Source: CAKZNE01 sp040222435
GTDB taxonomy: Bacteria > Bacteroidota > Bacteroidia > Flavobacteriales > Schleiferiaceae
DNA length: 64,000 nt
Reading direction: 5' to 3'
Assembly (NCBI GenBank): GCA_965212245.1
Contig: OZ243107.1
Location: 1,426,001 to 1,490,000 of the forward strand
The translations under genes and the position numbers were made by a program. Within the stretch, counting starts at the first letter, position 1. Every line of letters starts with the position of its first letter. This document shows positions 8,901 to 16,438 of the stretch, one piece after another. Under the pieces are notes generated by a model, which saw only the letters and a program-made list of their open reading frames with translations, did not search any database and was not told the origin of the DNA.

Positions 8901-9455
8901 TGACAGTTGCAGGTTGAGAGAACTATTAAGTACGGCATCCTGATTATTTCCAATGGAGATGCTCCGGCTGATGCTCCCTTTAGAGTTAAGGCCATCAAAA
9001 GGCTTAAAAGCAGTTTTTTCACCCGTTTCGTACAATTGGGGGTTTCGGAAATCGGTAATCTCCGGAATTATCAAATTAGTGTCTTTATTCCTGAAACGCT
9101 GGTTCAAATCGGCCGGCAATACCTGGTAAGCCAGGATGAGTGTATCCCGCAGAGGTTCCGGAAATAAGAGATAGCGGTAAGTTTTTCCCGCCAGCCGATA
9201 TACATAAGGGAGTGTCTCTCTCCTGGTGTTTAATAGTTGAATACTGGCAAGTTGTACGGGTAAACTGTCAATCAATACACTATCAGTACCGGGTATTAAA
9301 AGCTTTTCTTTGTGCGGGCTCCAGGCCAGTTCGGTTTCCTGCCCCCTGACGAGCAGGGTCATCATGGCCATAATAAGAGTAAGTATGACGGGGGCTAGCC
9401 TCAAATTTGATGGAAAAACTTTCAATATTAGGGACTTCTTTCCACTTTTGTGCAA
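5964..9455 (-). CDS. Large outer-membrane-type protein with SprA-like architecture, function unknown
   Basis: This 1163-residue secreted protein has a hydrophobic export segment around residues 20-38 ending in RGQ. An N-terminal periplasmic part leads to a region (about 155-250) with ISIGNNQ, LNLQLSGMLG and FDRVYIELENTDFGLLRAGDYN. That region recalls the repeated modules of SprA-family outer-membrane proteins, though this protein is about half SprA's length. The second half is rich in alternating hydrophobic and aromatic strands (for example NYQLDRKTLL and SLNYNGRIS) and ends in Phe (VKAFF), as beta-barrels do. No ATG suits the signal peptide, so the TTG at 9455 is used and is uncertain. No partner gene adjoins it. 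Confidence 0.6.
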   Translation of the reverse strand: MHKSGKKSLILKVFPSNLRLAPVILTLIMAMMTLLVRGQETELAWSPHKEKLLIPGTDSVLIDSLPVQLASIQLLNTRRETLPYVYRLAGKTYRYLLFPEPLRDTLILAYQVLPADLNQRFRNKDTNLIIPEITDFRNPQLYETGEKTAFKPFDGLNSKGSISRSISIGNNQDAVLNSSLNLQLSGMLGNNTEIRATITDNNIPVQSDGYTQQLREFDRVYIELENTDFGLLRAGDYNMTSTTNHFLKFDKRISGAGVFTGVPVGDDARIPIIAQGGIARGKFSRNRFQGQEGNQGPYKLVGVNGERFVIIISGSERVYINGILMKRGQQNDYVIDYNAGEITFTSLRPITKESRVVVEFQYTEQNFLRSVAFGSTGFENNRVKTSVQFYTEQDSKNQPLTQELSDQEKQILSNAGDQLDEALVSTIQPSAFRDDIVLYRLTDSLGVDSILVYSIDSTLTLYQAAFTFVGTNRGNYIQAQNNANGRVFRWVPPLNGAPQGAYEPVKQLTAPNQLQILTAETEALITDNQKLRVDLAVSKNDLNLFSDQDEANDIGGAGKFEYDIKGKFGKTEWFSALRYEFNQENFRTIERIRNVEFARDWNLPLNFDGAVQLSGATLGIKGDSSQLAYDLDHLSFKGYSGFRNTLSGRLKTAEDVGGFSASWLSSKDSLGQSDFFRENGSFTHYLTPGFWIGLRSEGELNRRIRNGTDTLRKNSYRFLEYSLFTGIGDTAESFAELYFLKRFDDTASEGRFQNFSEVNAYGFRSSWVTSFNSRVQLFGNIRNLKVFFPEEKIVEQTITSRANYTQRFWGNAITSTTFYESGAGTEPRRSFSYVEVPAGTGTYTHTDYNGNGIKELDEFEIAPTPDLARYVRVFTPSNEFVRTSLNKFGENLNINAPLNWKQKEDLRKTLAQFSILFNYQLDRKTLLTENSNNLNPFKSIYNDSLIVALNNSFRNTVFFNRSSTRFGMDYTYRTSDSRNLLSFGIERRYIVENNLGLRYQFTQALLFRTQVAVIAKNNSSGNFERRNFGIDELANEYSLAFQPADKFVITGKYNWSNQNGSTSEESTGLNKQDFGVELSYNLAETFSMLLQGNYILNAFSGNSNNPAAFEMLEGLRPGENATWNLTLQRTLRKNLLISLNYNGRISEDTLPIHLGSLQVKAFF

Positions 9456-9527
9456 AGTTCAATGGATAAACGGGAATACGCTAAAATCGTATAAGTAAAC
9501 GGCATTCCTTCCTAAATAACATAACTC

Positions 9528-10289
9528 ATGAAGATCATCTCCTATAATGTGAACGGAATCCGGGCGGCCATGCGAAAAGGTTTTATAGACTGGTTGGTTG
9601 CTGCTGAACCGGATGTGATCGGCATCCAGGAAACCAAAGCTCAGCCGGACCAGATAGATACCACAGAATTGGAGGCCAGGGGATATCAAACCTATTTTCA
9701 TAGTGCTGAGAAACGTGGGTACAGCGGGGTTGCTATTTTTACTAAGGTACGGCCGAACAATGTAGTTATGGGCTGTGGTATCGATTACATTGATCGGGAG
9801 GGAAGGATCATCAGGGCTGATTATGACGACTTTTCTTTTTTGAGTGTATACTTTCCTTCTGGCAGCAGTGGAGATCATCGGCAGGAAATTAAAATGAGTT
9901 TTTTAAAAGACTTTCAGTCGTATATCAATGCGCTTAAAAAAGAAACACCTAACCTTATCATTGGCGGGGATTACAACATCTGCCATAAGGCTATTGATAT
10001 CCATGACCCGGTTCGCAACGCTACCTCCTCTGGCTTTCTCCCCGAAGAAAGGGAGTGGGTAAGTGGCTTTATTGAGAGTGGTTTTATTGATACCTTCCGG
10101 GTGTTTAATAAAAACCCGGATAATTATTCATGGTGGAGTTATCGTGCTAACGCCCGTTCTAATAATAAGGGTTGGCGTATAGATTACCATATGGCTTCAG
10201 AACCTTTGCGGCCACGCCTTAAGCGGGCGGCTATTTTGCCGGAAGCTAAACATTCGGATCATTGCCCTATTGTGGTGGAAATAGGCTGA
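9528..10289 (+). CDS. xth: Exodeoxyribonuclease III (AP endonuclease family)
   Basis: The 253-residue enzyme has the full EEP-nuclease fold. N7 lies in ISYNVNGIRAA, the metal-binding E is in IGIQETKAQ near residue 35, GGDYNICH is near 145-152, WRIDYHM is near 220, and the terminal SDHCPIVVEI carries the catalytic D-H pair. XthA-type enzymes cut at abasic sites and remove 3' blocks during base-excision repair. It is a single gene, divergent from the large membrane-protein gene, followed by an OmpA-like gene after 94 bases. Confidence 0.95.
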   Translation: MKIISYNVNGIRAAMRKGFIDWLVAAEPDVIGIQETKAQPDQIDTTELEARGYQTYFHSAEKRGYSGVAIFTKVRPNNVVMGCGIDYIDREGRIIRADYDDFSFLSVYFPSGSSGDHRQEIKMSFLKDFQSYINALKKETPNLIIGGDYNICHKAIDIHDPVRNATSSGFLPEEREWVSGFIESGFIDTFRVFNKNPDNYSWWSYRANARSNNKGWRIDYHMASEPLRPRLKRAAILPEAKHSDHCPIVVEIG

Positions 10290-10383
10290 GCTTATTAACA
10301 CCGGCCTTTTCTTAACTTTTCAGGGAACTCTCTTTCCGGTTTTCGGAAGCCGCTACTTTCGTAGGACGTAAAAGTATTATCTC

Positions 10384-11364
10384 ATGCAGCGCATTGCTAT
10401 ATTATTGGTAACGGTTCTCTCCTTGAGCTCCTGTGTGTCAAGTAAAATCCACAAAGAACTTCAGTCTAAGTGTAAGGCTATGGAGGTTGAAAACACAGAT
10501 CTCCGCAAGGAAAATGAAGAACTTACGGCACAGCTTCAACAAAGTGAGTCGAAATTGGCTCGTCTTAAAAAGGAAATGGAGCAAATAAAGAAGGATACCC
10601 TGGTGTTAGCTTCTAAATTCCGCAAGCTTAAAGGTGACTTTACGGACCTGAACAAGAGCTATGAGTTTTTACTGGAAAACAACAATGCATTGCTGGCCAG
10701 TAACCAAAGTGAGAACAAGAAGCTGATGGACCGGCTTAACAAGCTTCAAACCGAACTACAGGCTAAAGAAGATTCATTGAACACAGAGCAAGACCGGATG
10801 GCCTACCTAAGCCAGGAGTTGCAAAAGCGTGAAGCACGTGTGTATGAATTGGAATCACTTATTGCCCGAAAAGATTCAACCGTAAATTATGTGCGCAAGC
10901 GCATTTCAGATGCACTGCTTAATTTTAATGGAAAGGGGTTGACGGTTGAACAGCGCAATGGAAAAGTATACGTGTCTCTGGAAAACAGTTTGTTGTTTCC
11001 CAGTGCCAGTTGGACGGTTGATCAGAAAGGAAAACAAGCCTTAGAGCAGTTGGCTGTGGTTCTGGCGGAAAATCCTGACCTTAATGTGATTGTGGAAGGG
11101 CATACCGATGATGATGCGTTTAACGGGCGTACTGCAGTAAAAGACAACTGGGATCTTTCCGTAATGCGGGCTACTTCTATTGTGAAAATACTCACCGCTA
11201 ATCCCGGTGTGGACCCGAAGAAGATCACTGCAGCCGGCCGTAGTGAGTATATTCCACTGGCTTCCAATGATTCTCCTGAGGGTAAAGCCAAAAACCGCAG
11301 AACGGAAATTATTATCACCCCCAATCTGGGTGAGCTTGTAGAACTGCTGGAAGAAGTAAAATAG
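10384..11364 (+). CDS. OmpA-family lipoprotein with coiled-coil stalk
   Basis: The 326-residue protein begins with a lipoprotein signal (lipobox LSSC, Cys17). A long charged coiled coil follows, about residues 25-175, and then an OmpA C-terminal peptidoglycan-binding domain, about 195-312. The latter shows VIVEGHTDDD, the NWDLSVMRA helix, ITAAGRSEYIP and a conserved KNRRTEI motif. The layout suggests an outer-membrane lipid anchor with a helical stalk that reaches the peptidoglycan. Such proteins stabilise the envelope. It ends 4 bases before the stop codon of the convergent gene. Confidence 0.9.
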   Translation: MQRIAILLVTVLSLSSCVSSKIHKELQSKCKAMEVENTDLRKENEELTAQLQQSESKLARLKKEMEQIKKDTLVLASKFRKLKGDFTDLNKSYEFLLENNNALLASNQSENKKLMDRLNKLQTELQAKEDSLNTEQDRMAYLSQELQKREARVYELESLIARKDSTVNYVRKRISDALLNFNGKGLTVEQRNGKVYVSLENSLLFPSASWTVDQKGKQALEQLAVVLAENPDLNVIVEGHTDDDAFNGRTAVKDNWDLSVMRATSIVKILTANPGVDPKKITAAGRSEYIPLASNDSPEGKAKNRRTEIIITPNLGELVELLEEVK

Positions 11365-11368
11365 TTTA

Positions 11369-11848
11369 CTAGAAACTTAGCATAAGCTTTACACCAGTCC
11401 CTCCTAAACTGAAGTTGAAAGCGGATGTTGGCTGTGCTTGTCTCAGGGAAGAGTTATAAATGCCAATACCTGTTTTAGCTTCTCGTGAAGCGGCCAGATT
11501 AAAAGGTACGCTTAGCGTTAAGCAACCCACTCCCGCAAGGGCTATCATTGGGTTTATCTCCTGGTTTGGTATTACCAGGGATGCACCTATATATCCCAGT
11601 CCCAAAAAACCGGCTATTTTAAACCAGTTTCCAAATACCTTATAGCCACGTGCTTCTTTCAGATAAGCATAAGCCTCCGGGTTAATCTTAACCACCTTTG
11701 ATACACCCTGCAGCGTGAGGGGCTGGCCCTGAAAGATGTATTGGGTTGAAAAGAGTGGATTTTTAATGGTAATAGTGCTGTCGGTGGTTTGGGCGGACAG
11801 CTTTAACGCCAAAACTGATAAGATAAATAGGGTAATTGCTTTCCGCAT
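11369..11848 (-). CDS. Small secreted or membrane protein, unknown
   Basis: The product is about 159 residues from the ATG at 11848, which gives a proper signal peptide (MRKAITLFILSVLALKLSA followed by Q). An in-frame start nine codons upstream would spoil it. The mature part has a short beta region, then two hydrophobic stretches (IAGFLGLGYIGASLV and MIALAGVGCLTLSVPF) and a final strand ending SFNFSLGGTGVKLMLSF. I do not recognise a family. Similar small proteins with a 'gain of hydrophobic core, C-terminal Phe' layout are common in Bacteroidota envelopes. Confidence 0.65.
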   Translation of the reverse strand: MRKAITLFILSVLALKLSAQTTDSTITIKNPLFSTQYIFQGQPLTLQGVSKVVKINPEAYAYLKEARGYKVFGNWFKIAGFLGLGYIGASLVIPNQEINPMIALAGVGCLTLSVPFNLAASREAKTGIGIYNSSLRQAQPTSAFNFSLGGTGVKLMLSF

Positions 11849-11880
11849 AATGAAATAGCTAAAGTTAACGGGCAATATAT

Positions 11881-13248
11881 TTAACCGAACAGGTGGGTGA
11901 ACACCTCCTCAATTTTGCCACATTGCGTTACCTTAATGGCGTATTGTCCGGATTTTACTTTGTTATGGGAGCTGATAAAAATCTCCTCCATACCCATCTT
12001 CTCCGCTTCGCTGATACGCTGTTCAATACGTGAAACCGGCCTTATTTCCCCGGAAAGACCCACCTCTGCCGCAAAGCAGGTTTTAGGAAGCAAGGGCATA
12101 TCTTCATTAGAAGAAAGGATGGAGGCGACCACTGCAAGATCAATAGCCGGATCATCAACACGGATGCCCCCCGTAATATTCAGGAAAACATCTTTGGCAC
12201 CCAGGCGGAAGCCACACCTTTTTTCCAGTACAGCCAGTAGCATATTTAGCCTTCGGGTATCAAATCCGGTGGTGCTGCGCTGAGGTGTACCGTATACAGC
12301 TGAGCTTACCAGAGCCTGTATTTCAATGAGCATGGGGCGTATACCCTCCAGGGTAGAAGCAATCGCATTCCCACTTAAATCACTGTCTCTTTTGGATAGT
12401 AAAATATCGGATGGGTTGGCAATTTCCCGTAAACCGCTGCCCTGCATTTCATAAATACCAATCTCAGCGGTGGAACCAAAACGATTTTTATGAGCCCTCA
12501 GAATACGGTAAATATGATGGCGATCACCCTCAAACTGCAAAACGGTGTCTACCATATGCTCCAGTATTTTAGGACCGGCCAGTTGACCATCTTTGGTGAT
12601 ATGGCCAATCAGAATGAGCGGAGTACCGGTTTCTTTGGCAAATTGAATAAGTTCAGAGGCACATTGACGGATCTGAGAAACGGAGCCGGGAGTGGAATCC
12701 AGTAATTCGGAGTGTAAAGTCTGTACGGAATCAATAATTACCACGTTTGGCTCTGTCAATGTAATTTGCTGAAAGATCTCCTGTGTTTTGGTGGCCGTAA
12801 GCAAGTAGCAATCCTCGTTGTTGATGCCTACCCGTTCTGCCCTCAGTTTAACCTGCTGCTCACTCTCTTCGCCAGATACATACAGGCACCGCATAGTAAG
12901 CTTCAACGCTACCTGCAGCATCAGGGTAGATTTTCCAATACCGGGCTCACCACCCACCAGAGTAACTGAGCCTGGCACTATTCCACCACCCAGTACCCGG
13001 TCCAGTTCATGATCCGTGGTGCTGAAACGTTGGGTTTCATCGGTTTGAAGGGTGTTAATGCGATGTGCTTTAGCCGTTTTTAGCGGAGAGGAAGATGAGG
13101 TATTTTGCCAGGGTGTTTTAGTAGCAGTGGTAGAAATCACTTCTTCCACAATGGTATTCCATGCATTACATTTATTGCACTGCCCCATCCACTTACTATG
13201 TTGCGCACCGCAATTCTGACAAAAAAATGTGGTTTTGGACTTAGCCAT
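11881..13248 (-). CDS. radA: DNA repair protein RadA (Sms)
   Basis: The 455-residue protein has the RadA plan: a four-cysteine zinc finger (C10, C13, C24, C27), a RecA-like ATPase with Walker A at about 99-108 (GGEPGIGKST), the RadA-specific KNRFG motif near residue 255, and a C-terminal Lon-like domain. RadA is a hexameric helicase that promotes branch migration in recombination. It is the last gene of the panC-panD-flippase-radA run and overlaps the preceding gene by 8 bases, indicating cotranscription. Confidence 0.97.
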   Translation of the reverse strand: MAKSKTTFFCQNCGAQHSKWMGQCNKCNAWNTIVEEVISTTATKTPWQNTSSSSPLKTAKAHRINTLQTDETQRFSTTDHELDRVLGGGIVPGSVTLVGGEPGIGKSTLMLQVALKLTMRCLYVSGEESEQQVKLRAERVGINNEDCYLLTATKTQEIFQQITLTEPNVVIIDSVQTLHSELLDSTPGSVSQIRQCASELIQFAKETGTPLILIGHITKDGQLAGPKILEHMVDTVLQFEGDRHHIYRILRAHKNRFGSTAEIGIYEMQGSGLREIANPSDILLSKRDSDLSGNAIASTLEGIRPMLIEIQALVSSAVYGTPQRSTTGFDTRRLNMLLAVLEKRCGFRLGAKDVFLNITGGIRVDDPAIDLAVVASILSSNEDMPLLPKTCFAAEVGLSGEIRPVSRIEQRISEAEKMGMEEIFISSHNKVKSGQYAIKVTQCGKIEEVFTHLFG

Positions 13249-14266
13249 CGTTACTTAACTCGGTAAGGTTACGGGCCTTGCGTTGTCTGCGCAGGCGGTA
13301 CATCACGCCCATTGCCACAAAACCAGCAATAAGGGTCATTACCGTTTGTCCGGTATGCACCAAGGTAGCAAAACTCAGTGCGTCATCTGCCGCAATACCA
13401 ATTATGCCCATACCTACCATAGCAAAATAATGAAAAGTACCAATACCACCGGGTGAAGGTGCTATAATACCCAATGCCCCCACAATAACCACAAACAAAC
13501 CGCTGGAAGGGTTAATACCGCTGGTGCTGGGCAAAGCAAACACTACAATATAACTCATCAGGAAATACATTGCCCAGATAAAAAGCGTATGAAAAAGGAA
13601 GAGGGTTTTATGTTCAATACGCTTAAAGGATTTTAGTCCTTCTTTAATGCCCAGCCAAAACTCTTTTACCTTTCCATAAACCGGGTGCTCCCTGAATTTA
13701 TTTCTGAAAAAATAGAATACCAGCAGTGCTCCGAAAACAACTGAAACCAAAGTGAGCTTCCACCAAAGTCCTGAATCACTCTCCTCACCGGTATCTGCGT
13801 TCATGGTTTCCTCAAAAAAGGCCATAATCTTACCGTATTCAAGATATAGAGTGAGTAGAGCCAGGGAAGCCATCATAATAAGGTCAATAATACGCTCTAC
13901 TATCACTGTTCCAAACAGACGGTTTACGGGAACTTTATCCATTTGATTAAGCGAAGTGCAACGGGCCAATTCACCAGCCCTGGGAATAAGGGCATTGGTA
14001 AAATACCCCAGTGAAATAGCATGTATAGAATGCCATGTGTTGGTCTTAAAGCCCATGGGCTCAATGAGGTATTTCCAGCGGATGCCCCGGCTTACAAAGG
14101 CCAGGTACCCCATGATCATACTGGCAATCACGTATTCATAACGAGCTTTGCGCAGGTCATCGGTGAGTTTTTCAAACTCAGTGTTGCGGAAGGCCATGTA
14201 AAAGAGCGTACCACCCACGCCTAAAAAAACGAGGTACTTTAATATGCTTTTGACCCGTTCGCTCAA
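13241..14266 (-). CDS. Polytopic membrane protein, UPF0104/MprF flippase-domain type
   Basis: The 341-residue protein has about eight hydrophobic segments. It carries the signatures of the lysylphosphatidylglycerol-synthase transmembrane/AglD family: SRGIRWKYLIEPMGF near 60-75, LIPRAGELARC near 92-103, and SPGGIGTFHYFAM near 275. In other members this domain moves lipids across the cytoplasmic membrane; there is no aminoacyl-transferase domain here, so a lipid or lipid-linked substrate is only inferred. It lies between panD (2-base gap) and radA (8-base overlap), which suggests shared transcription rather than shared function. Confidence 0.85.
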   Translation of the reverse strand: MSERVKSILKYLVFLGVGGTLFYMAFRNTEFEKLTDDLRKARYEYVIASMIMGYLAFVSRGIRWKYLIEPMGFKTNTWHSIHAISLGYFTNALIPRAGELARCTSLNQMDKVPVNRLFGTVIVERIIDLIMMASLALLTLYLEYGKIMAFFEETMNADTGEESDSGLWWKLTLVSVVFGALLVFYFFRNKFREHPVYGKVKEFWLGIKEGLKSFKRIEHKTLFLFHTLFIWAMYFLMSYIVVFALPSTSGINPSSGLFVVIVGALGIIAPSPGGIGTFHYFAMVGMGIIGIAADDALSFATLVHTGQTVMTLIAGFVAMGVMYRLRRQRKARNLTELSNDG

Positions 14267-14268
14267 AA

Positions 14269-14619
14269 TTAATTAAGGCTATTGGAGGTTTCTTCCGGGA
14301 AAATAATAGTGGGCTTGAAAGATTTAGCCTCACTAAAATCCATAGAAGCGTAGGAGATAATGATCACAATATCACCGGGCTGTACCTTGCGGGCTGCCGG
14401 GCCGTTCATGGTGATTTCACCGCTTCCTTTCTGACCGGTGATCACATAGGTGTCCAGGCGTTCACCATTATTTACATTTACAATGGAAACCTTTTCTCCT
14501 TCAATGATCCGGGCAGCCTCCATCAATTCTTCGTCAATAGTAATACTGCCGATGTAATTCAAGTCGGCTCCCGTGATTTTCACACGGTGTATCTTAGACT
14601 TAAGTACCTCTATTTGCAT
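14269..14619 (-). CDS. panD: Aspartate 1-decarboxylase
   Basis: The 116-residue proenzyme contains the self-processing site at G24-S25 (YIGSITID), where cleavage creates the catalytic pyruvoyl group. MNGPAARKVQPGDIVIIISYA is the other family signature. It makes beta-alanine from aspartate for pantothenate synthesis. panC lies 14 bases upstream in the same operon, so both halves of the final pantothenate step are made together. Confidence 0.97.
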   Translation of the reverse strand: MQIEVLKSKIHRVKITGADLNYIGSITIDEELMEAARIIEGEKVSIVNVNNGERLDTYVITGQKGSGEITMNGPAARKVQPGDIVIIISYASMDFSEAKSFKPTIIFPEETSNSLN

Positions 14620-14633
14620 GGCGCAAAAATACT

Positions 14634-15476
14634 TTAAAATAATGATACATTATCTATCAAACGTACTGATCCCATATAGGCTGCAATGAAAAGGCGGGCG
14701 CCTTTCTCCTGGTCCCATTCGTTAATAGGCTCAAGGGTTTCCGGGTCAGAAACCAAAGCGTATTCCAGCTTCAGCGGGCTGTTGGAAAAACGTTTTTCAA
14801 TCTCTTCTTGAAGGGTGTCCGGTACATATTCATGAAAATGATGGCGAGCCCATTCCAAAATGGAATAAATGTGTTTAGCCTGGTTCTTATCCGCATCGGG
14901 CATCAATTCATTGCGGCTGCTCAAAGCCAATCCATTGGGGCCTCGCTCTACCTGATGGCTAATGATTTCAGTATCCAGATTGTAGTGCTTTGCCATCTGG
15001 CGTATGATCAGCAACTGTTGATAGTCCTTTTCACCAAAGTAAGCTCTGGTAGGGCTGGCTATGTCAAAAAAGCGCTTAACCACCGTAACCACTCCCTGAA
15101 AATGACCGGGACGAAAACGTCCCTCCATGTGTTCGTCAAGTCCGTTTAAATATACCGGATTGCTCTTGGTCCCATGAGGGTATATTTCATTTTCAGCAGG
15201 CAGAAATACTACAGGGGTGTTAATGCTTTCCAGTAATTTCAGATCCGCTTTGGGCACTCGTGGGTAACGAGCCAGATCATCCTGATTATTAAACTGGGTA
15301 GGATTCACAAATATGCTGACCACGGTTACATCATTATCCCGTAAAGCATGTCTTACCAATGAAAGGTGTCCCTCATGCAAGGCACCCATAGTAGGTACAA
15401 AACCCACCGAATGATTTTGGTCTTTGTGGTTTTTTACAAAAGCAGAAAGCTCGTCTGCCCTTTCAAATACTTGCAT
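14634..15476 (-). CDS. panC: Pantoate--beta-alanine ligase
   Basis: The 280-residue enzyme joins pantoate and beta-alanine using ATP. It shows the HIGH-like nucleotide motif HEGH at residues 34-37 in PTMGALHEGHLSL, SIFVNPTQFN near 55-64, the FGEKDYQQL segment near 148, and a C-terminal SSRNE motif. It is the first gene of the minus-strand operon with panD, a flippase-like gene and radA. A TAGCTTTG box lies about 20 bases upstream of its ATG. Confidence 0.97.
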   Translation of the reverse strand: MQVFERADELSAFVKNHKDQNHSVGFVPTMGALHEGHLSLVRHALRDNDVTVVSIFVNPTQFNNQDDLARYPRVPKADLKLLESINTPVVFLPAENEIYPHGTKSNPVYLNGLDEHMEGRFRPGHFQGVVTVVKRFFDIASPTRAYFGEKDYQQLLIIRQMAKHYNLDTEIISHQVERGPNGLALSSRNELMPDADKNQAKHIYSILEWARHHFHEYVPDTLQEEIEKRFSNSPLKLEYALVSDPETLEPINEWDQEKGARLFIAAYMGSVRLIDNVSLF

Positions 15477-15496
15477 TATAAGGCCTTTCTCGTGGT

Positions 15497-15504
15497 CAAA
15501 GCTA
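15497..15504 (-). promoter_or_regulatory. Candidate -7 box for the panC operon
   Basis: Minus-strand TAGCTTTG matches TAnnTTTG, 20 bases upstream of the panC ATG. No good TTG lies at the expected -33 position. Confidence 0.5.
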
Positions 15505-15514
15505 TGATTATATG

Positions 15515-15545
15515 TTGAAACTTTGTTAAAAAAAGAGTATTTTTG
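15515..15545 (+). promoter_or_regulatory. Candidate promoter for the GT5-like gene operon
   Basis: TTG at 15515-15517, a 20-base spacer and TATTTTTG at 15538-15545. It is divergent from the panC box, and the two promoters share this ~100-base gap. Confidence 0.6.
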
Positions 15546-15576
15546 CTGCTCTTTTGTAGAAAGTAAAAATGTTCTG

Positions 15577-16395
15577 ATGGATTCAAAAAGAATACTCTAT
15601 GTGAGTCAGGAGATTCACCCGTATTTACCCGAAAATGAAATTTCCAAAGCTTCCCTTGACCTGCCTAAAAAGATGAATGAAATGGGCCATGAGGTACGTG
15701 TGTTTATGCCGCGTTATGGTCTTATTAATGAAAGAAGACATCAATTGCATGAGGTAATCCGTCTGAGCGGTATCAATATTATTGTTAATGATATGGACCA
15801 GCCTCTGATTATTAAAGTGGCTTCAGTTCCTTCTGCGCGTATGCAGGTATACTTTATTGACAATGAAGAGTTCTTTAAGCGTAAAGCAACTTTTTACGAT
15901 GAGAACAGTAAGTTTTTTGCGGATAATGATCAGCGTGCCATATTCTTTTGCCGCGGTGTAATTGAAACGGTAAAGAAGCTGGGCTGGGCCCCTGATATCA
16001 TTCACTGCCACGGTTGGCTGGCTAGTTTTATGCCTCTATACCTTAAGAAATTCCATTACGATGACCCGATGTTCGCGGACAGTAAGATCGTATATTCTGT
16101 ATATACTGAGAAGGAAGAGGAAGTGCCTGCTACCTTAACAGACAACCTTAAGTTTGACGGTATTGATGGTGAAGACCTGGCCCGTTATGAAAACCCTACG
16201 GTAGAAAGCCTTAACCGGGCGGCTATGTTTTACAGCGATGCCGCAGTTATTGCCAGCGAAGGCGCCAGTGAGGAAACAAAAGATTTTGCAAATTCAAACG
16301 TTAGTAACACCATTGACACAAGCCAGGAAGAAAATCCTGCCGTTAAAGTGGGTGAGCTCTACGGGCAGATTGCTATGGAAGAGTCAGTGGCGTAA
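15577..16395 (+). CDS. Glycogen/starch-synthase N-terminal (GT5) domain protein, stand-alone and motif-degenerate
   Basis: The 272-residue protein matches only the N-terminal Rossmann domain of GT5 glycogen synthases: ILYVSQEIHPYLP at 5-17, VRVFMPRYG at 39-47, DNDQRAIFFCRGVIE and DIIHCHGWLASFMPLYL. Complete enzymes are about 480 residues with a second nucleotide-sugar-binding domain, which is absent here. The KxGGL motif that contacts ADP-glucose is replaced by ISKASLDL. A transferase role is therefore doubtful. The ATG at 15577 is preferred over an upstream in-frame start at 15523 because the latter falls in the promoter. DUF4270 and glmS genes follow closely. Confidence 0.75.
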   Translation: MDSKRILYVSQEIHPYLPENEISKASLDLPKKMNEMGHEVRVFMPRYGLINERRHQLHEVIRLSGINIIVNDMDQPLIIKVASVPSARMQVYFIDNEEFFKRKATFYDENSKFFADNDQRAIFFCRGVIETVKKLGWAPDIIHCHGWLASFMPLYLKKFHYDDPMFADSKIVYSVYTEKEEEVPATLTDNLKFDGIDGEDLARYENPTVESLNRAAMFYSDAAVIASEGASEETKDFANSNVSNTIDTSQEENPAVKVGELYGQIAMEESVA

Positions 16396-16438
16396 GCTAA
16401 GCGTAATACCTTATATGAAGATATTGAAATCAAAAATC

